Notes: generated from the sequence alone by a model not told the origin. 64,000 nt of DNA from Patiria pectinifera (GCA_029964075.1 CM057146.1:12047501-12111500), one strand, 5' to 3'; positions 23,801-38,800 are shown, counted from the stretch's first letter. Made by a program: numbers and translations.

Positions 23801-26800
23801 TTACAAACTCCTTGTGTCCAGAATTACAAAGATGCTTGGTTTAGGAAAGGTAAATATGTCGTTGGGCGAAGTGTTCCTAAAAAGAAAATAAATCGTAGAT
23901 CTACGCTTTCGTCATAAACATCCTCAGTATACTGCACTGCTGTATGTACGATGTCCAGTCGTTTTAAAACTTCCTTGCGCGCGCGCGCACCCATAGCAAC
24001 TGTGTTGCGTACACACGCGTCAGTCTCACACGAAGGTGGTTGAGCGCATGTGCAGTGCTGTATTGTTACAAGCTGCCGTATGACTGTTGTAAACTTGACC
24101 AATCATTGCCTTCCATGGGGCTGGATCAATGCTGGTTCAGGGGCCATTTTTTCGCTTGTTCTTTGAAGCCGGGCTTTATCACCCGGCCACGTGATCAAGT
24201 TTCGACCAATCAGAAACCATCAACTCTCCAAGGTTTTTATTAATGTGCCATAATTGGATGTGTAGTACGTACGTACCTTCGCAGCGAGCCTCATAGCCAT
24301 CCCAGTATCCCTGAGCTGCTCCATGCTGTGCTAGACAGCGACGGACTCCACTGCCAGTCAGCTGGTACCCGGCATTGCATGTAAAATGACACCAAGTGTC
24401 ATAGGCTGTCGAGCAGGGAGTGTTGCCGAAAAATGCACCGTTGACTGGTGCGGTCAATGCAGTGCAGGTTACAGCTACAAATATGGACAATTGCAATATA
24501 CAGGGTGAGTAAAAAAAACAAAAAACAAAAAAACAAATGTTGGGACTATTGTTTTAGTGAAGTTATGCATGTAACACTTTCAAAATCTAGAATATGAAAG
24601 CCCAATTCATAAGCTTTCCTTTAGTACAAGAATCATTCAAATCACTTATGTACTTTTCAAGTTACAAAATTTTAAACACAACCACCGTTTTAAAGTTCTG
24701 CCCCCCCCCCCCCCAAAAAAGGTGTGCATTCTTTCAGCAAAACAAAATCCATTCACACACATCCCTATATGAATTGTTTTTGTTTTGCTGAAAGAACATT
24801 TACCTTTTTGTGATCCGTGGACAGAACTTTAAAACGGTGGTTGCGTTTAAAATTCCGTAACTTGAAAAGTATGTGAGTGATTTGAATGATTCTTGTACTC
24901 AAACAAAGTTTTAAATTTGGCTTTCATATGTTAGTTTTTGAAAGTGCTACATGCAGAACTTCACTAAAACAATGGTACCGACATTTAGAATTCGTGTTTT
25001 TTTGACTCACCCAACTGCCGCTGGAACAAACTTTTGCCAGGGGGGTGTTCGAATTTCTAAAGGACAGACAAAATTAATGCGAAAGCGGAGCACAAAGCCC
25101 TTACATGTACGTCGTGGCTTAATTTGGAATATGGATGCTCATGGTGCAATCTGAGGCAATTTCCTGGCCACTTTCATTTGACTTGTTTAGAAAAAGTTTT
25201 TTGAAATTATAAAGACAATTCATTTCATTATATGTTTAAAATATACTGTTGCTCTTAAAACATTTAACTGTACTGAAAAGTGGAGAACCCTGGATTTTTA
25301 TCTCCATTTTTGGTTCCATTTAATTCTAGAAAAAGAATTGTATCATTTTGCATGACATCGCATGTAAATATTATTGTTGCAAGGCTGCTTTCTTACATTT
25401 AGTACATTCCTTCATGTATGTTTTGTTTTATTTTCCGATCCCTTATGGAGTGGGGCCACAGGGCCAGCTAGGAGCCCGCTTTAAGGCCCTGGAAAATGTT
25501 GGATTCTGGATGAAAATAAATATGATGATGAAATATACTGCAGTATATAAAACCCGAAAGGATGTTTTGGGGTTCAAGTAAAAACAAATGGTTCCACTGG
25601 AAGCGGATGAATTTCTGTGCATAAAAATATTTGTTCTAACTCACCAAACGATGTAGTTCTCGATATATTTGCAGTGTTATTTGTTTGTTAGGCCAAAAAA
25701 AAAATACTCGGTCTCTGGTCAGCGCGCGCGTCGATTTTAATCATATGCGCGTCAACCTTTTTTTTCTTCAAATTAACACGGAAGCTATAACAGCTCTCTA
25801 TTGCCGCACCTCCTCAAATTTTTGTACCAAGGAGCACCAGGGAATGGGGAAATTGCACCAAGGCAAATGACAAAGGGCACCAAGGCAAATTATGGAGGAC
25901 ACCAATGTATAATGAGGACACAAAAAAGCAAAATAGTACCCACCTTGTCTGTACAATTCAAGCTTGAAAAAAAAAAGCCACAAAAAACAAAAAACAAACA
26001 AACAAACGCGTCGCCGCATCAATTCCGGAACTTCGCTCTGACAAGAGACCGACTATTTTTTTTTTTTGATGAAGTAATCATGACGTCACTCTTCAAGACA
26101 CATCTTTGCACTAAGGACAATGCATATGCTGAATTTGAACAATGTATGATAAAGATGAATGCCAAAAGTGCTGCACAGCAAAATTGTGTACAAAGTCTAT
26201 GGGATTTTTGGCAACAAACGGAAAGGAAAAAAAAAAATTCAGAACCCAAAAAAGGCTTTGTTTGCGAAAAAGACAAAAACAAAAATATAGGCCTGTTCAC
26301 GTACTTCATTTTTCACTCAAGTTAAAGCACAAGATCTTCTAATAATTTTGAAGAATAAAGAATAAAGAATAAAGAAATTGACAGCAGCGGAAAGTGAACC
26401 TGCTAACACTGGATTGCCGTTCCAATGCTCTACCAACTGAGCCTTATGTTGGCAGTTTACCATGTTGTCAATGTCTTCATTCAAGATCTTTTGATACTTT
26501 CAAAATACAGTTATACTCACACATACACACGGCTGGCTTACCACATGCAGTCAAATTATTTAACAATTCTACAGGGCGAGTCGAAAAATGCGGAACCCAA
26601 ACCCCAAAAAACGTATTCCATATTTAAAAAAATATGTAGCACCAAAAATAATAATGAATGGAAAGCCAATTTCAAAAGCTACTTCTAAATGAAGAAACTA
26701 CTGAAATTGCTCAATCCGTTCAAGAATATCACCATTTAAACGCAATGACCCTAAAACTTCTCTCATCCAATCAATTTTTTGTGTGTTTTGACTGTTTTGA

Positions 26801-29800
26801 AAAAAAAAGAAAATGACACAGAATACCTGTTTCAACAACTGTCACCAACTGTAGCACACAATATTTTGATTAACAACCCTGGTTAGGCAAACAATATGAT
26901 TTATAAAATCTACTTTTTTAAAAGACGGGCCTTCAAAAGGACTTTGTTGCATATTGTTAACATTTAAACTAAGATTTCATCGCTGGAGATGTTTGAAGAC
27001 AATTGTGACGATTGTTGAAATTGCTTTTTTTGGACGAGACAGGTTTTAGGGCCATTGTGTTTAAATGTTGATATTTTTTAACGGATTGACTAATTTCAGA
27101 AAATTTTTTCATCCAAAAGTAGCTTTTTGGTGCTACATATTTTTTCAAATATGAAATATAATTTTTGGGGTTTGGGTTCCGCTTTTTGGACTCACCCTGT
27201 ACAGTGCTGTATTCTTGTACTGACCTTGGCAGGTTGGCTGCTGTGCACTCCACACTCCTGTATCTCCTTGTCTCCGACATTCAATACTCGCCTGACCACC
27301 GGTCAACACAAAGCCTGACCGACATTCAAACTCGCAGACAGAGCCGTAGTTGAACTGTGATGAACACGTCCTCCTCTGGCCAGTGTGGTAGGAGAGATCT
27401 GCACACTGGATCACTGCAATGACAAGGGTTCAATGGTAAAGTTAGACACAGTGTGATACCATGTGTAAGTCGCGATAATTAGACATCATGTAATTTTAAG
27501 TCACATTAGTCTGGAATGTGCCACACTCAAATTAAGCTGGACATCAGCAGGTGCCAGCAAGGGCAAGGGGGTGCGCAATTACCTTATACAATGTAAAACA
27601 TTTACCAAGTTTACCAGGGGTGTGATTGGGGGTAAATTTAAAACAACACAAAATAATTGGCATTTGGCAGAGAGTTTGGGGGCAGCTGAAGGTTCCCCCC
27701 CCCCCCCCCCCCCCCGAGCAATGTAGGGTTTAGATATATGTTTGTATTTGCCTAAAGGCACCCTTTACAATACTCACTTCTTTTGTTCTAAACATTCATA
27801 TGTAAAAGCACCTTTATAAGGTATTCATCAAAAATCCTGAAATCAAGATAAACCCTGCCAAAAAATCCTGACAATAAAAACCTGAATGAGGAAAAATCCT
27901 GAAAAATCTCACCCCTGATTTACATGCTGGACTGGAATATGACACTGAACTGCTTGCGTGGATTTTTTTTGGGGCTATGTATAGTGTGTATGATTATATA
28001 ACATCCAGTGATATTCAGGTTACTGTTACTCTCTGACCTTGGACAATGATAGAGAATGAGCATGTTGCAGTGTTGCGAGCTTCATCTTGGGCCCGGTAAC
28101 TGATGGTGTGAGGCCCTCTACTGAACACTGAGCCAGACCGCAGACCTGTTGTCAGCTCAGGGACGATGGCATCTCCAGAGTTGTCCCTCACTTGGGGCAG
28201 GTTCCAGGTGACAGTTGCGGAGGTCTGAGACGCAGCTGCGAAAGTTCTGATGGTGTCTGGGCAGGTCAGTGTTGGATCTTGCACATCTGCAAAGCACAGC
28301 AGTAAAGCCTTGATACGCACAGCATGCTTCATATCAATGCTAGACTCAGACTAGTCCTACGGGTGGCTTGAAGACGCAACATCTCTCAATAGCCTAATTA
28401 ATCCAAGTCTTCAGATGCCCTCTCCTTAAATTCCTATTGGAAACTTACAACTTTTTTGTTCCCCACACTTTGACAAATAGAAGCAGTCATATTTGGTATA
28501 GTTTATTCAGATTAAGTGAGCATTAGACTGATTACTGACCTACACAAGTTGCGGGTGAACCAGTCCATGAGCGATCAGCTCGGCAGACCCTGGTGCCACT
28601 CTGTCCTGCAGCAAAGCTGTAGCCGGGACGAGGGCATGAGTGGGTGCAGATACTGTTGTACCAGAAGCCATTTGAGCAGGAAGCCCCACGTAGAGACGGA
28701 CACTGAATACCTGGAATGTGAACCCAAAAAAACCCACATTTTTGGACAAGTGAGATTATGCATCTATTAGAGACAGTCGCTGTGCATGATTTTTTCTCCA
28801 AGTCTCCCTGTCACCATGCAAAGGAAAATCAAATCTATTTTAGAAACATACAAGTCACAGATTGGTGCTCAGGCTCCTAGCTGACTCAGTGCACAGGGTG
28901 TATAAAAAGGTAATCTTAAAATAATAGATAAGTATGTTAATGGCAAGTTATAGGATCATTTGGATTTACCATTTTCATTTTACCTACCAAATTATTATCA
29001 AAAAGCTTACTTGGATCAAAGATTGTACTGGTACTAATCACACTGCGAAATTATTCTGTCTGGCTTGCTGCCATGCATATCAGAAGAAATATAGAAATGT
29101 AGGAGATTTCCAAGGATCAGTCAACTGACTGATTTTTATAAATACAGAATGCTATGGACAAAATCATGTTTTGTGATCAATTGGTTGCGAGTATTTTTTT
29201 TCCTCAGCGTTTATTTGAAAAGTGTAATATCCACCAATGACCAAGCTGAAACCTCAACAGGTACTCTTCGTTGGATATTGAGTGGTGTTATCATTGGAAA
29301 CAAAATGCATGATGAGCAAATTAATGATCCCATTTGCCTTGTAACTAATTACTTTAACAAAATTCCCTGAAATAAAAGTAAACATAACATCTTTCTGTGC
29401 CAAGTCATGCCGAGTTGGTCTGATTTAGGTATGGCACATAAAGCTGCCTTGCATACCTGTGTAACCCGGCCCTTTCCAACACAAAGTCCACAGTGATCAT
29501 GTAAATAGTGTTATCTTCTCCTTCGAAATCGATCAATGTACAATGTATCATTCAAATTAATTTGTCTAATTTGTTCTCACGTGTGCATCTTGGTTCAGCA
29601 CCAGACCACCTTCTACAGGATCGGCAAGTGCGTCGGTATGCCCCGCTCCTGGAGTAGCCGTTCATACAGCTGATGGAACATACTGAGCCATACATGTCGC
29701 CACGGGAACAGAAAACAGTGCCCCAGGAGACCGGTTGGTGGACTCCGCATCTCTTTACTAAAGAGAAAGAGGAAGAATGTAGAAAAAGCATGTATAACTG

Positions 29801-32800
29801 TGGGAGCGCTGTGGTCCAACGGTTACGGTTTTCGACTCACTTGCCGCAGTACGTGGGTTCGAACCCGGACGGGGAACATGGTGCTTGTGTTCTTGGGCAA
29901 GACTCTTTACTACAATTGCCTCTCTCCACCCAGGGGTACAAATGGGTACCTGTGAAGGTAGAGACCAGATTGCGCTGATCTTGAGCTGCTGCAGAAACTG
30001 GTTTCGTGGCCTGATGAACAGGGGTAATAATTGTGAAGTGCTTTGAGACCTTTGGTATAAAGCCCTATATAAGCACTATATATATTATTATTATTATTAT
30101 CTATAACAAGTGAGTAAGAGCTGAAGAGAGTTGGTACAAAACACTCCAAAGATCTTTTGCTAGGTTCCCTGACTGCAATCTCAGTCTTTAAATCTTAAAA
30201 CACTTACTCCTCACTGTGACTGTGAATGTGCAAAGGTTGATGCCTTCCTTTGTTGAGTATCTAATGATGTACGGTGACCAATTGGCACTGAAGTAGCCAC
30301 CATTTGCTGGGCCGGCACTTCTCTTCAAGCTACCAAAATAAAAACAAAAAAAGTAAAGATTCCCATATCTGGCCATCACTAATTTTCCCTTCACTTCAGT
30401 GACCTATCACTTCATCAGCCATCAGAAAGTGATAATTTGTCCTAACAAGTTGAATTTCATTTAGCAGGGAAAACATTGAAGTATTTACTCAGAAAAAAAC
30501 TTACATGATGATGTAGACATTTTCAGACCAGTCTCATATAGGGTTTGTGCACAGGGTGACAAGTGATGGCCAGATATGGGAATCTTTTCCTTCCAAACGA
30601 AAAAGGAATCTCAAGTTCTCAACTTGCTGTCAACTTTTTGCATTTATTTCAATTAAGTTCAACAATTAGTGCTAACTCCAAGCTTACTTATAAGACCGAG
30701 TGATTACAAATGGTTGATTCCTTGAATAATTGGGGGTATTTGGGATATTTGCATCTTTTTCTCTAATTTCTGACATGTTTCTATCATTTGACAGTATGGT
30801 CCCTTGATGAGGGGCTTATGAGGTATCCTAGACCCTCCATAATCTGCGCAAGTAATGCGTGCAACGGGCCCGCGTTGTCACAAATTGAAGGTGAGAAGTG
30901 CGTAAAAATACAGTCGTTTTCCTACTTCCGGATTTTTCCTAGTTCCGGATCACTTCAAATAAAAAACCTACCACTTTTGGATTAGTCTCCAATAAAAAAA
31001 TTTCTGATGAAGTACACTTTGAAAATGAAAATTAATCTTCTTGATACACAAAGATCTTTTTGGATAAAATCTTAAGAAGAGGACTTGTGGCCAGATTTCT
31101 CGCAGACTCGCACTTTGACATGTTTGGACCGTTTGTAGAAAATCACTAGGGCTGAGAATCAACGATAAATTTTCTCCTCGGTACATCACTCATACCGTGT
31201 GAAATCAAATATTTTGTTCATAGTTGTAAAAACTCCTTCATCAAATGTTGAATCAAAATAAGTTGTAGCTAGAATCTCTAATATTTGAAAATTCGCCAAC
31301 AAATGACCGTTTGCTTTTGCCTAGTTCCAGATCGTGCGTGCACTTACGATGCAACTGCACGTGGGTTAAAAGTGGCATTGGTACTTTTGACGTCGTAAAG
31401 TTAAAATAAAAAGAGCTTTAATTTAGAAAAATGTTTTGTAATATCTTTACATGTATCACTCAAGGTAAACTTTTTAACCAATGCTGCTTGAATTCGTGGA
31501 GTAGTTGAGCCGAAAGCAGCCTAGCTGAATTAGGGAGTCCAGCGGTTTGGGGCCGTATATCTGTAACCACGCAAAATTAGTCAATTTCTAACCTGATACC
31601 AATAGATATACCGACTCCTATTATCAAAAATATTTCTTTAGAACTTTGCATTCATTTGGATGGAAAAAACACCGAATTTTCAACTCGTGCTTTCCGTATC
31701 CACAGTAGCCCCATAAATATGGCCTATTTACTGGACTGCCTCCGTAAACATAGGCCACACATCCACATGTACAAAAACGTGTCGCACTTTGCCAAATTTT
31801 GATTTTCACATTTAGGCTTAGTTTGTAGGGTTTTTTTGCTTTAGAAGCATACTCACCCTCTTTATAGGCTAATCAGAAAGTGCTGCCTTTTTCAGATGTC
31901 TAATTTTTGTGAAATTTCATGTTGAAATTTTGATACGCAAACGTGTGCAAATGTATCTGGAAATTTCACGAAAAATGGACATCTGAAAAAGGCAGCACTT
32001 TCTGATTAGCCTATAAAGAGGGTGAGTATGCTTCTAAAGCAAAAAAAACCCTACAAACTAAGCCTAAATGTGAAAATCAAAATTTGGCAAAGTGCGACAC
32101 GTTTTTGTATGCCTATGTTTACGGAGGCAGTCCAGTAAATAGGCCACATTTATGGGGCTATATCCACAGATGCCCCAAATTACTGCGTGAGCCAGCACTT
32201 TCATTTAAACCTCATTTCATTTCAAATCTACTTATTATAATATCGTAACTGTTTTTATCATAACTTTTATACAAATGGTATGGACTGGCATAGCTGGAGT
32301 TACCCAGCCCTAAATTTTATCATTGGGTTGTCATTTAGGACAACCCAAAGTGATAAAATTTAGGGCTGGGTAACTCCAGCTAGGACTGGCACACTCGTAC
32401 CCACAAAGTTCAGACTTATTGAAACAGTGGTATAAAAAGAAATGTTTGAAAGCTCTCTGCACTACGGAAGACGGATAGTGCCACTCAATGTGAATATATT
32501 TTTTTAGTGCGTGTGAATGATGTTTGCTATCGCGAACTAGGAAAACGACTGTAGTGTAGGTAGAATTGCATAGGGGGTCTGACGATGGCGATCGTGAAGT
32601 GTAGAGCCCCTGTTTTGTTTTGATCGGAGTCAAAAATGTTTTTTTATTGCTCAAAAATCGCCTTTACAATCACAAGCAGACTTTTCTTAACTTAATGACA
32701 CCCGTTTTGCAATTTTCAACAAATTCTTGGGGTAGAAATCACGATTTTCCTTTGCGGTCTGTGCCCAGTATTGCAACTTAGCTCTACTGAGTGGAGCGTT

Positions 32801-35800
32801 GAATTACGGGTACCCCTCCAAAGGCTCCATACAAACGCTCCACCGATTTGTCATACTTTGGTGACGGCGTCACAGTTAGTCAGGTGGCTTAGATCTAATT
32901 TTCGTCAAGATCGTGACCGACTGGTCCAAAGCACCAAACTTGGCAGATATATTCTTATAGACCTAGAGAAGATATTGAGAAGGGGTGACACCTGAAATTC
33001 TTTTGGGAAGGGTGCCTAATTTGCATAAATCGTTAATCCCTGTCTTGTAATATATTTATTCCCATATTTGGATATTTCTATTTTTTTATTTTTTTGAAAA
33101 GTGTATTTTGGGGATTCTACGTACATATCTTTACTTAAATAATATTTTCCAAAGCATATAAGTGACTGAATAATTATGAGGACATATCAACGATCCAAAA
33201 TGGTTGCTATTATGCCCTAAAATTGCGCGCATTTACCTTGTCTCCAGATATCATCAATTAGTCTTGCCAAACATTAGCATTGATGAAGTTCAAATTCACG
33301 AAGTAGCTTACTGGTACAGCTACCCAATTAAAACCTTATGCAAAATCATGTGAACAAAAAAACAATGTTATCATTGTCAATGATAACATTGTGATATTTA
33401 GCCCAGAAAAACAAAAACTGGGAAAAAACGAGGTGTCCATAAATTAGGCTAACAATTAGGTGAAGGGTTGCCTAACATGGAACACTGGAACAAGTTCAAG
33501 GAAATTCCCAAAATTATTGTTGAGAAAACGTTTTGGCGTAGACAAAATTATTGTAAACAACAATAATCTCTTATTTAGGGGGATTTCGTTGAACTTGTTC
33601 AAGTCCCCACGTTACCCTTCCCGTACTAGCCCAATTTACGGACACCACATTTTCTCCCCTTTTTTTGGTCTTTTGGGCTAAACATCAAGATGTTATAAAT
33701 TTGCACTTGATTTCCCACTTATTTTTGTTAGGGTAACTATGCCAGTAAGTAACTTTGTGAATTTGAAGCTCATCAATACCCACATTTGGCGAGACTAGTT
33801 GATGATATCTGAGGAAAAGGTAAATGCGCGCAATTTTAGGGTAAAATAATAGCAATTTTGGTTCTTTACTATGTCCTCCTAAATATTCGATCACTTATAT
33901 TATTTACAAAATGTTATTGAAGTAAGAATATGCAAGTAGAATCACCAAAATACACTTTTCAAAAAAGTAAAAAAATAGAAATATACCCATATATGGGAAT
34001 AAATATATTACACGGCAGGGATTAACGATTTATGCAAATTAGGCACCCTTCCCAAAAGAATTTCAGGTGTCACCCCTTCTAAATATCTTCTCTAGGGCTA
34101 TAAGAATCTATCTGCCAAGTTTGGTGCTAAATTGGACCAGTCGGTCACGATTCCGACCATATGCCACCTGACTAAGTAGCATAGTGTACATACCCACGCG
34201 AGGACAAAAAGACCCCCACAAAACCGGTAAAGAGAATACAAATGAGAGAGACAGTTACCCTGGATTGATCTACACATTCATGAAATTCCATCAGACCCCT
34301 TAAATTGTTCCCAAACAGCGAAAATTTTGGGAAAAAAACAGCAAAATAGTCTGAAAACTTACAGCTCAATGTGTTTGCCGGTAGCGCCAGTAACACAACT
34401 CCAACAGTACCACTTATGATAATTTATGCTTACGTCGCCGCGCCACAAGTCAGGTACGTCACGTTACAGGACTTTTGGCGATCAGTACACAGTGGCGGAG
34501 CTCCGGAGAGCGGGACGTTTCGCATCGAATGATCGGTTAACTTTCGGAATGCAACTTGTGTTTGAGCAGAGCCTTCCCATCCCAAACTAACTAGTGCAAA
34601 TAATTACAATAGCATTCGGTTGTACCACGGAGGTAGAATTACTTGTACTTGGGCTAATTGATCTGTAATTTGTCAAGGTTAGCGTGCCTATTATCTGTGT
34701 ACAAAACGAAAACGGATTGTGCTCGGCGGATACTATTTTACACAGTGTCGGCATTTTAGTCGATTACAACGTGCGCTTAAAATAATACGAATAGATATTG
34801 GGAGCCTTCGTTTTTGAAATGACCAATGTTAGATTAACGGGCTTGGGCAGATGATTCTTCCATGATTTATTATTACATTTAGCATTCAAAAAGTAGGTAT
34901 CGTGAATGCTTGCATTAATTGTTATTTAGTTTGTTTATTTTTACTCTTTTCCTTTTGACAACCATACAACTTACCATAATAAAAGCTATTGAATAAAGAA
35001 TTTATTTTGAATTAATGGATTTGAATCTATAATATCAAAATCTTATTGCTGTCGTTGAAAAAAAAATGTCCCCTTACGAAAAATCTCCGCGGTTTTTAAT
35101 TACTTCCGGGGTTGTAGCTGCACTCTTTCACAGAGCATTATACTTACGCTTCAACTTCAAGATGCACTGTCTGGTGTTCTCTTCGATCTCTCCAACAAAT
35201 TTGTTTTTATTCACTTTTGAATGGAACATCGAACGAAAAAAATCAAACCACGTTTGGGCCCGCTTAAGGGCCCCGGAAAATTTTGGATTCTAGATGCTCT
35301 GTGGTGCAATCTGAGGCGCCGGATGCCTGGTCACTTTCCCCTGATTTTTTTTAACATAAGTCTTTAGAATTATAGGAAGAAATGTTGTTTTGTTTCAAAT
35401 ACATACTCCTGCTCTTGTAAAGTTTCTTCTGTTTTCAAATTTAGAACATGTTTTCTGATGTTTAACCATTTTCAACGGTTCCTAAATCCAAAGTTTATCA
35501 AACGTTTAGATTTAGTATTAAGTGCGAGAACAAATTGCATGAACATTTCATATACTTGTAACTATTCATTTAATTCAAGTTTGAAGTCAGCGTAATTTAA
35601 CCAATCTAACTCAGCCCTCTGCCCAATGGGCTGGGCAGTACCGTTTAGGGACGGGGTTCCTAGAGTTGCAAGCAGTGGATGACTGACAACTCCATGCAGT
35701 GAGAGTAGTAGACAAGATTTTCTGTTGTTTATGTTTGGCCGAGCGTACACAACCAGACTACTATGTATGGTTGTAGTTTTTTTGCCGGACCCAATAAGTG

Positions 35801-38800
35801 TGGGGGAACCCCAGTGGAAAAAGTGGGGGCCACTTGCATTTGCTCCTATGGGCACCGCCATGTTTGTTTATTGAATGGTCGGATTGTCCCGACTGAAGGG
35901 ATCTGATTGGCCAGATGCCGTTAGCTGACAAAGGAAAGAAGTCTCCTTACCCTTAAAGATGTCACCTGACAGCAAAAAGACTTAAACTTACGCAAAGTAG
36001 GACTACGCGCCCACATTCGACATAGCTTGAGTAACTCTAGCTGACATGCTCATATTCATTCACATATATAGCATGTGAATAAATATGAGCATGTCAGCTA
36101 GAGTTACTCAAGCTACATTCGACCCGTTATTACTCCCATGGTTTGAAGTTAAAGAGTTGCTGTCATATTTTGTTTTGAATAAATGTACTCGCCTTATTTG
36201 CTCGCTTTTGCCTCTAATACGAGCCCTTGGTTCAGTCCAGCTGACTACCTTACCGGATGATAAAGCGTCTGCATACACCATTTTGTCAGAGGGGCAGGTC
36301 CCGGGAACCAAAGTGGTGATTGCTTCGTGGGTTTTTTTTTAAAGGAGAAAATACAAACAACAGTTGGTTATTAAAAACATAAATAATGCACTGTAAGTTT
36401 AGTTAAAATAACAATAATAATTTAGACAAAAAACAACAGTTTCTCCCCAGTTTTTCGAATTTGCAATGTTTGGAAAATCCAGTTTTTCAATAAATGGGAA
36501 ACCAATTATTAAAAAAAAAATCTGTTGAATGAACAACGAAAATGGAAAGTTCCTTTTTTCCCCAAGTTTTGTCAAGCTGAAATAACAAAAAAGCTCGTTT
36601 ACCCAAACATTGTTAACAGCCATTCGTGTACATACAACCACTGCCTTGTGGGGTACCGGAACAATGGGAGGTACCCCACAAGGAATGCTTACCGACTTGC
36701 GGGGTACCGTTTTGGTACCCCACAAGTTTTTTTTCACGAAATAGATATATGGATTTTACTCAAAAACTAGGAATTTCCAAATGGAAGAGTTTCATAAAAG
36801 GGATATTAATGTAGTGACACGTCCTTTACGAGGCACCGTACAGTCGGCACACAGCCCAGAAAAAAAATTACAAACGCGCCCTCAGTGCCGTGAACGCGCG
36901 AATATCAGCCCTTTTCTGCCTGCACACCAAAGTGTGCAATTTGGAGGCCTAGTTCACTACACAGCCGTACAGGCCTTCGGGAACCTGATTAAAATGTTGG
37001 AACCACGAATATTAGGAACCTGTAAACTGGGAACCTGATTAAAATATTAGAACCAAGAATATTAGGAACCTGGAAATATTAGGAACTTCGGGAACCAGAT
37101 TAAAATATTAGAACCAAGAATATTAGGAACCTGGAAATCTTAATTAGGAACCGGGGCAACTTTAGAAATACAAACCTTGTGATTATAATTTATCATTGGC
37201 AACGTTATTACAATTTATAGAGCTGGAAGTTGAATCTAAGTTACATGATTTTTGTAACACATGTTTTGTGAGTTAGATTAAGATTCAGATCCAGAACTAT
37301 CGTAATTGTTTTGTAAACAAGTAATCTGTAACAAGTTCATGAGACCAAACATAATTTGACGACTCCTAGTGTTTTGGTTTTGTCTGTCTTGTTGGGTTGT
37401 TCTTGGCGTACTTAAATCTAATCATTTGAGCGGACCTCCTTAATGGCGTACCGCTACATTAAGTCCGAATTTCAGCCCAGGAAATTAACTATGGTTAAAA
37501 TAAGAGCATTAGTTGACATAAGTGTGCGACGTTGTAATTTCAGTACACGAGAACTGGAAGTACCCCCATTCTATGCCTAGACTAAGCGGCTGTGTGTGTG
37601 TGTGTGGGGGGGGGGGGGGTATTTATTTGTGTTCCTTTCGACTTGCATTCTTGGCTTCACAAGTTCCGTGGGGACCACGCGATGAGGACTAATGCAGTTT
37701 AAAAAAGTAGACGTGTTCAGGCCAAAAAAAAAAACGGTCTCTGCTCAAACGGAAGTTCTGGAACTGGTGCGGCGACGCTTTTTTGGGGGGGGGGGGGTGG
37801 CTCTTTTTTTTCAAGCTTGAATAGTACAGACATTTTGCTTTTTTGTGTCCTCATTATACATTGGTGTCCTCCACAATTTGCCTTGGTGCCCTTCATCATT
37901 TGCCTTGGTGCTCCTTGGTACACAAATTTGAGGAGGTGCGGCAATTGAGGGCGCTGTTGTAGCGTCCGTGTTAATTTGAAGAAAGAAAAAAAGGTTAACG
38001 CGCATGAATAAAATCGACGCGCGCGCTGACCAGAGACGAGTATTTTTTTTTTGGCCTTATTTATGGAAGAATGGACGCCAATACTCGACATAAAGTTCGT
38101 CTTTCCCACATCGCATACGGCACTAGTATTTATTAATAAGTATTATGTTTCAACAGTCGAGCAATGAAAAACATTCTTAAAGATTTCTGTAAGATATATA
38201 GACTTCAAGTGATTTGAGTTAAATAACTCCAAGACATTTTCATCACTGTGTACTTTGTGTCAGTATCGTTTCGGTTTGCGGTAACACCATGTGGTAACTA
38301 CTGCTTAGAGATATTTAGTTCTGAAAAGAACTTGTCCTGCTTATTGTCAACTTTGGCTAAGTAGTTAGGATTGGGAATGGTTGTATTGGTGGATTCTGAT
38401 TGGTTGTCTGTTGGGCATTGTGTTAGAGTGGGATGCCATGCTCGCTCGAGTGTGTCAGTTGGCTTTGAGTAGGGTGACCGTTTTCGTCGATTTCGGCTAA
38501 CTTTGACAGAATTTTTGTAAAAAAAAAACGAGTTTGACAGAAAAATTGACAGAATAGATTTTTTTTGGCAGATTTCTGGCAGAATTCTGCAAAAATGGTT
38601 ACTTGACAGAAAAACAGCAAATTTGAACAAAAAATTGTACATTTTGTATAATAAAGCTTCAATCCTTTCAAACAAACCCTTGCATAATGGGACAGGTTGG
38701 CTGGTCTAGGTGCTCAGGTTTACTGGGAAACGAACTTCGTCGTGGCCGGATCTCCGTGTTTTGCCCAAAATTTACCAACATCTTTATGTGACGACTAGAT

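Noticed and set aside
35562-35861. 99-codon minus-strand ORF
   Set aside because: No recognisable domain, and no splice or promoter context. Probably chance or a transposon fragment.
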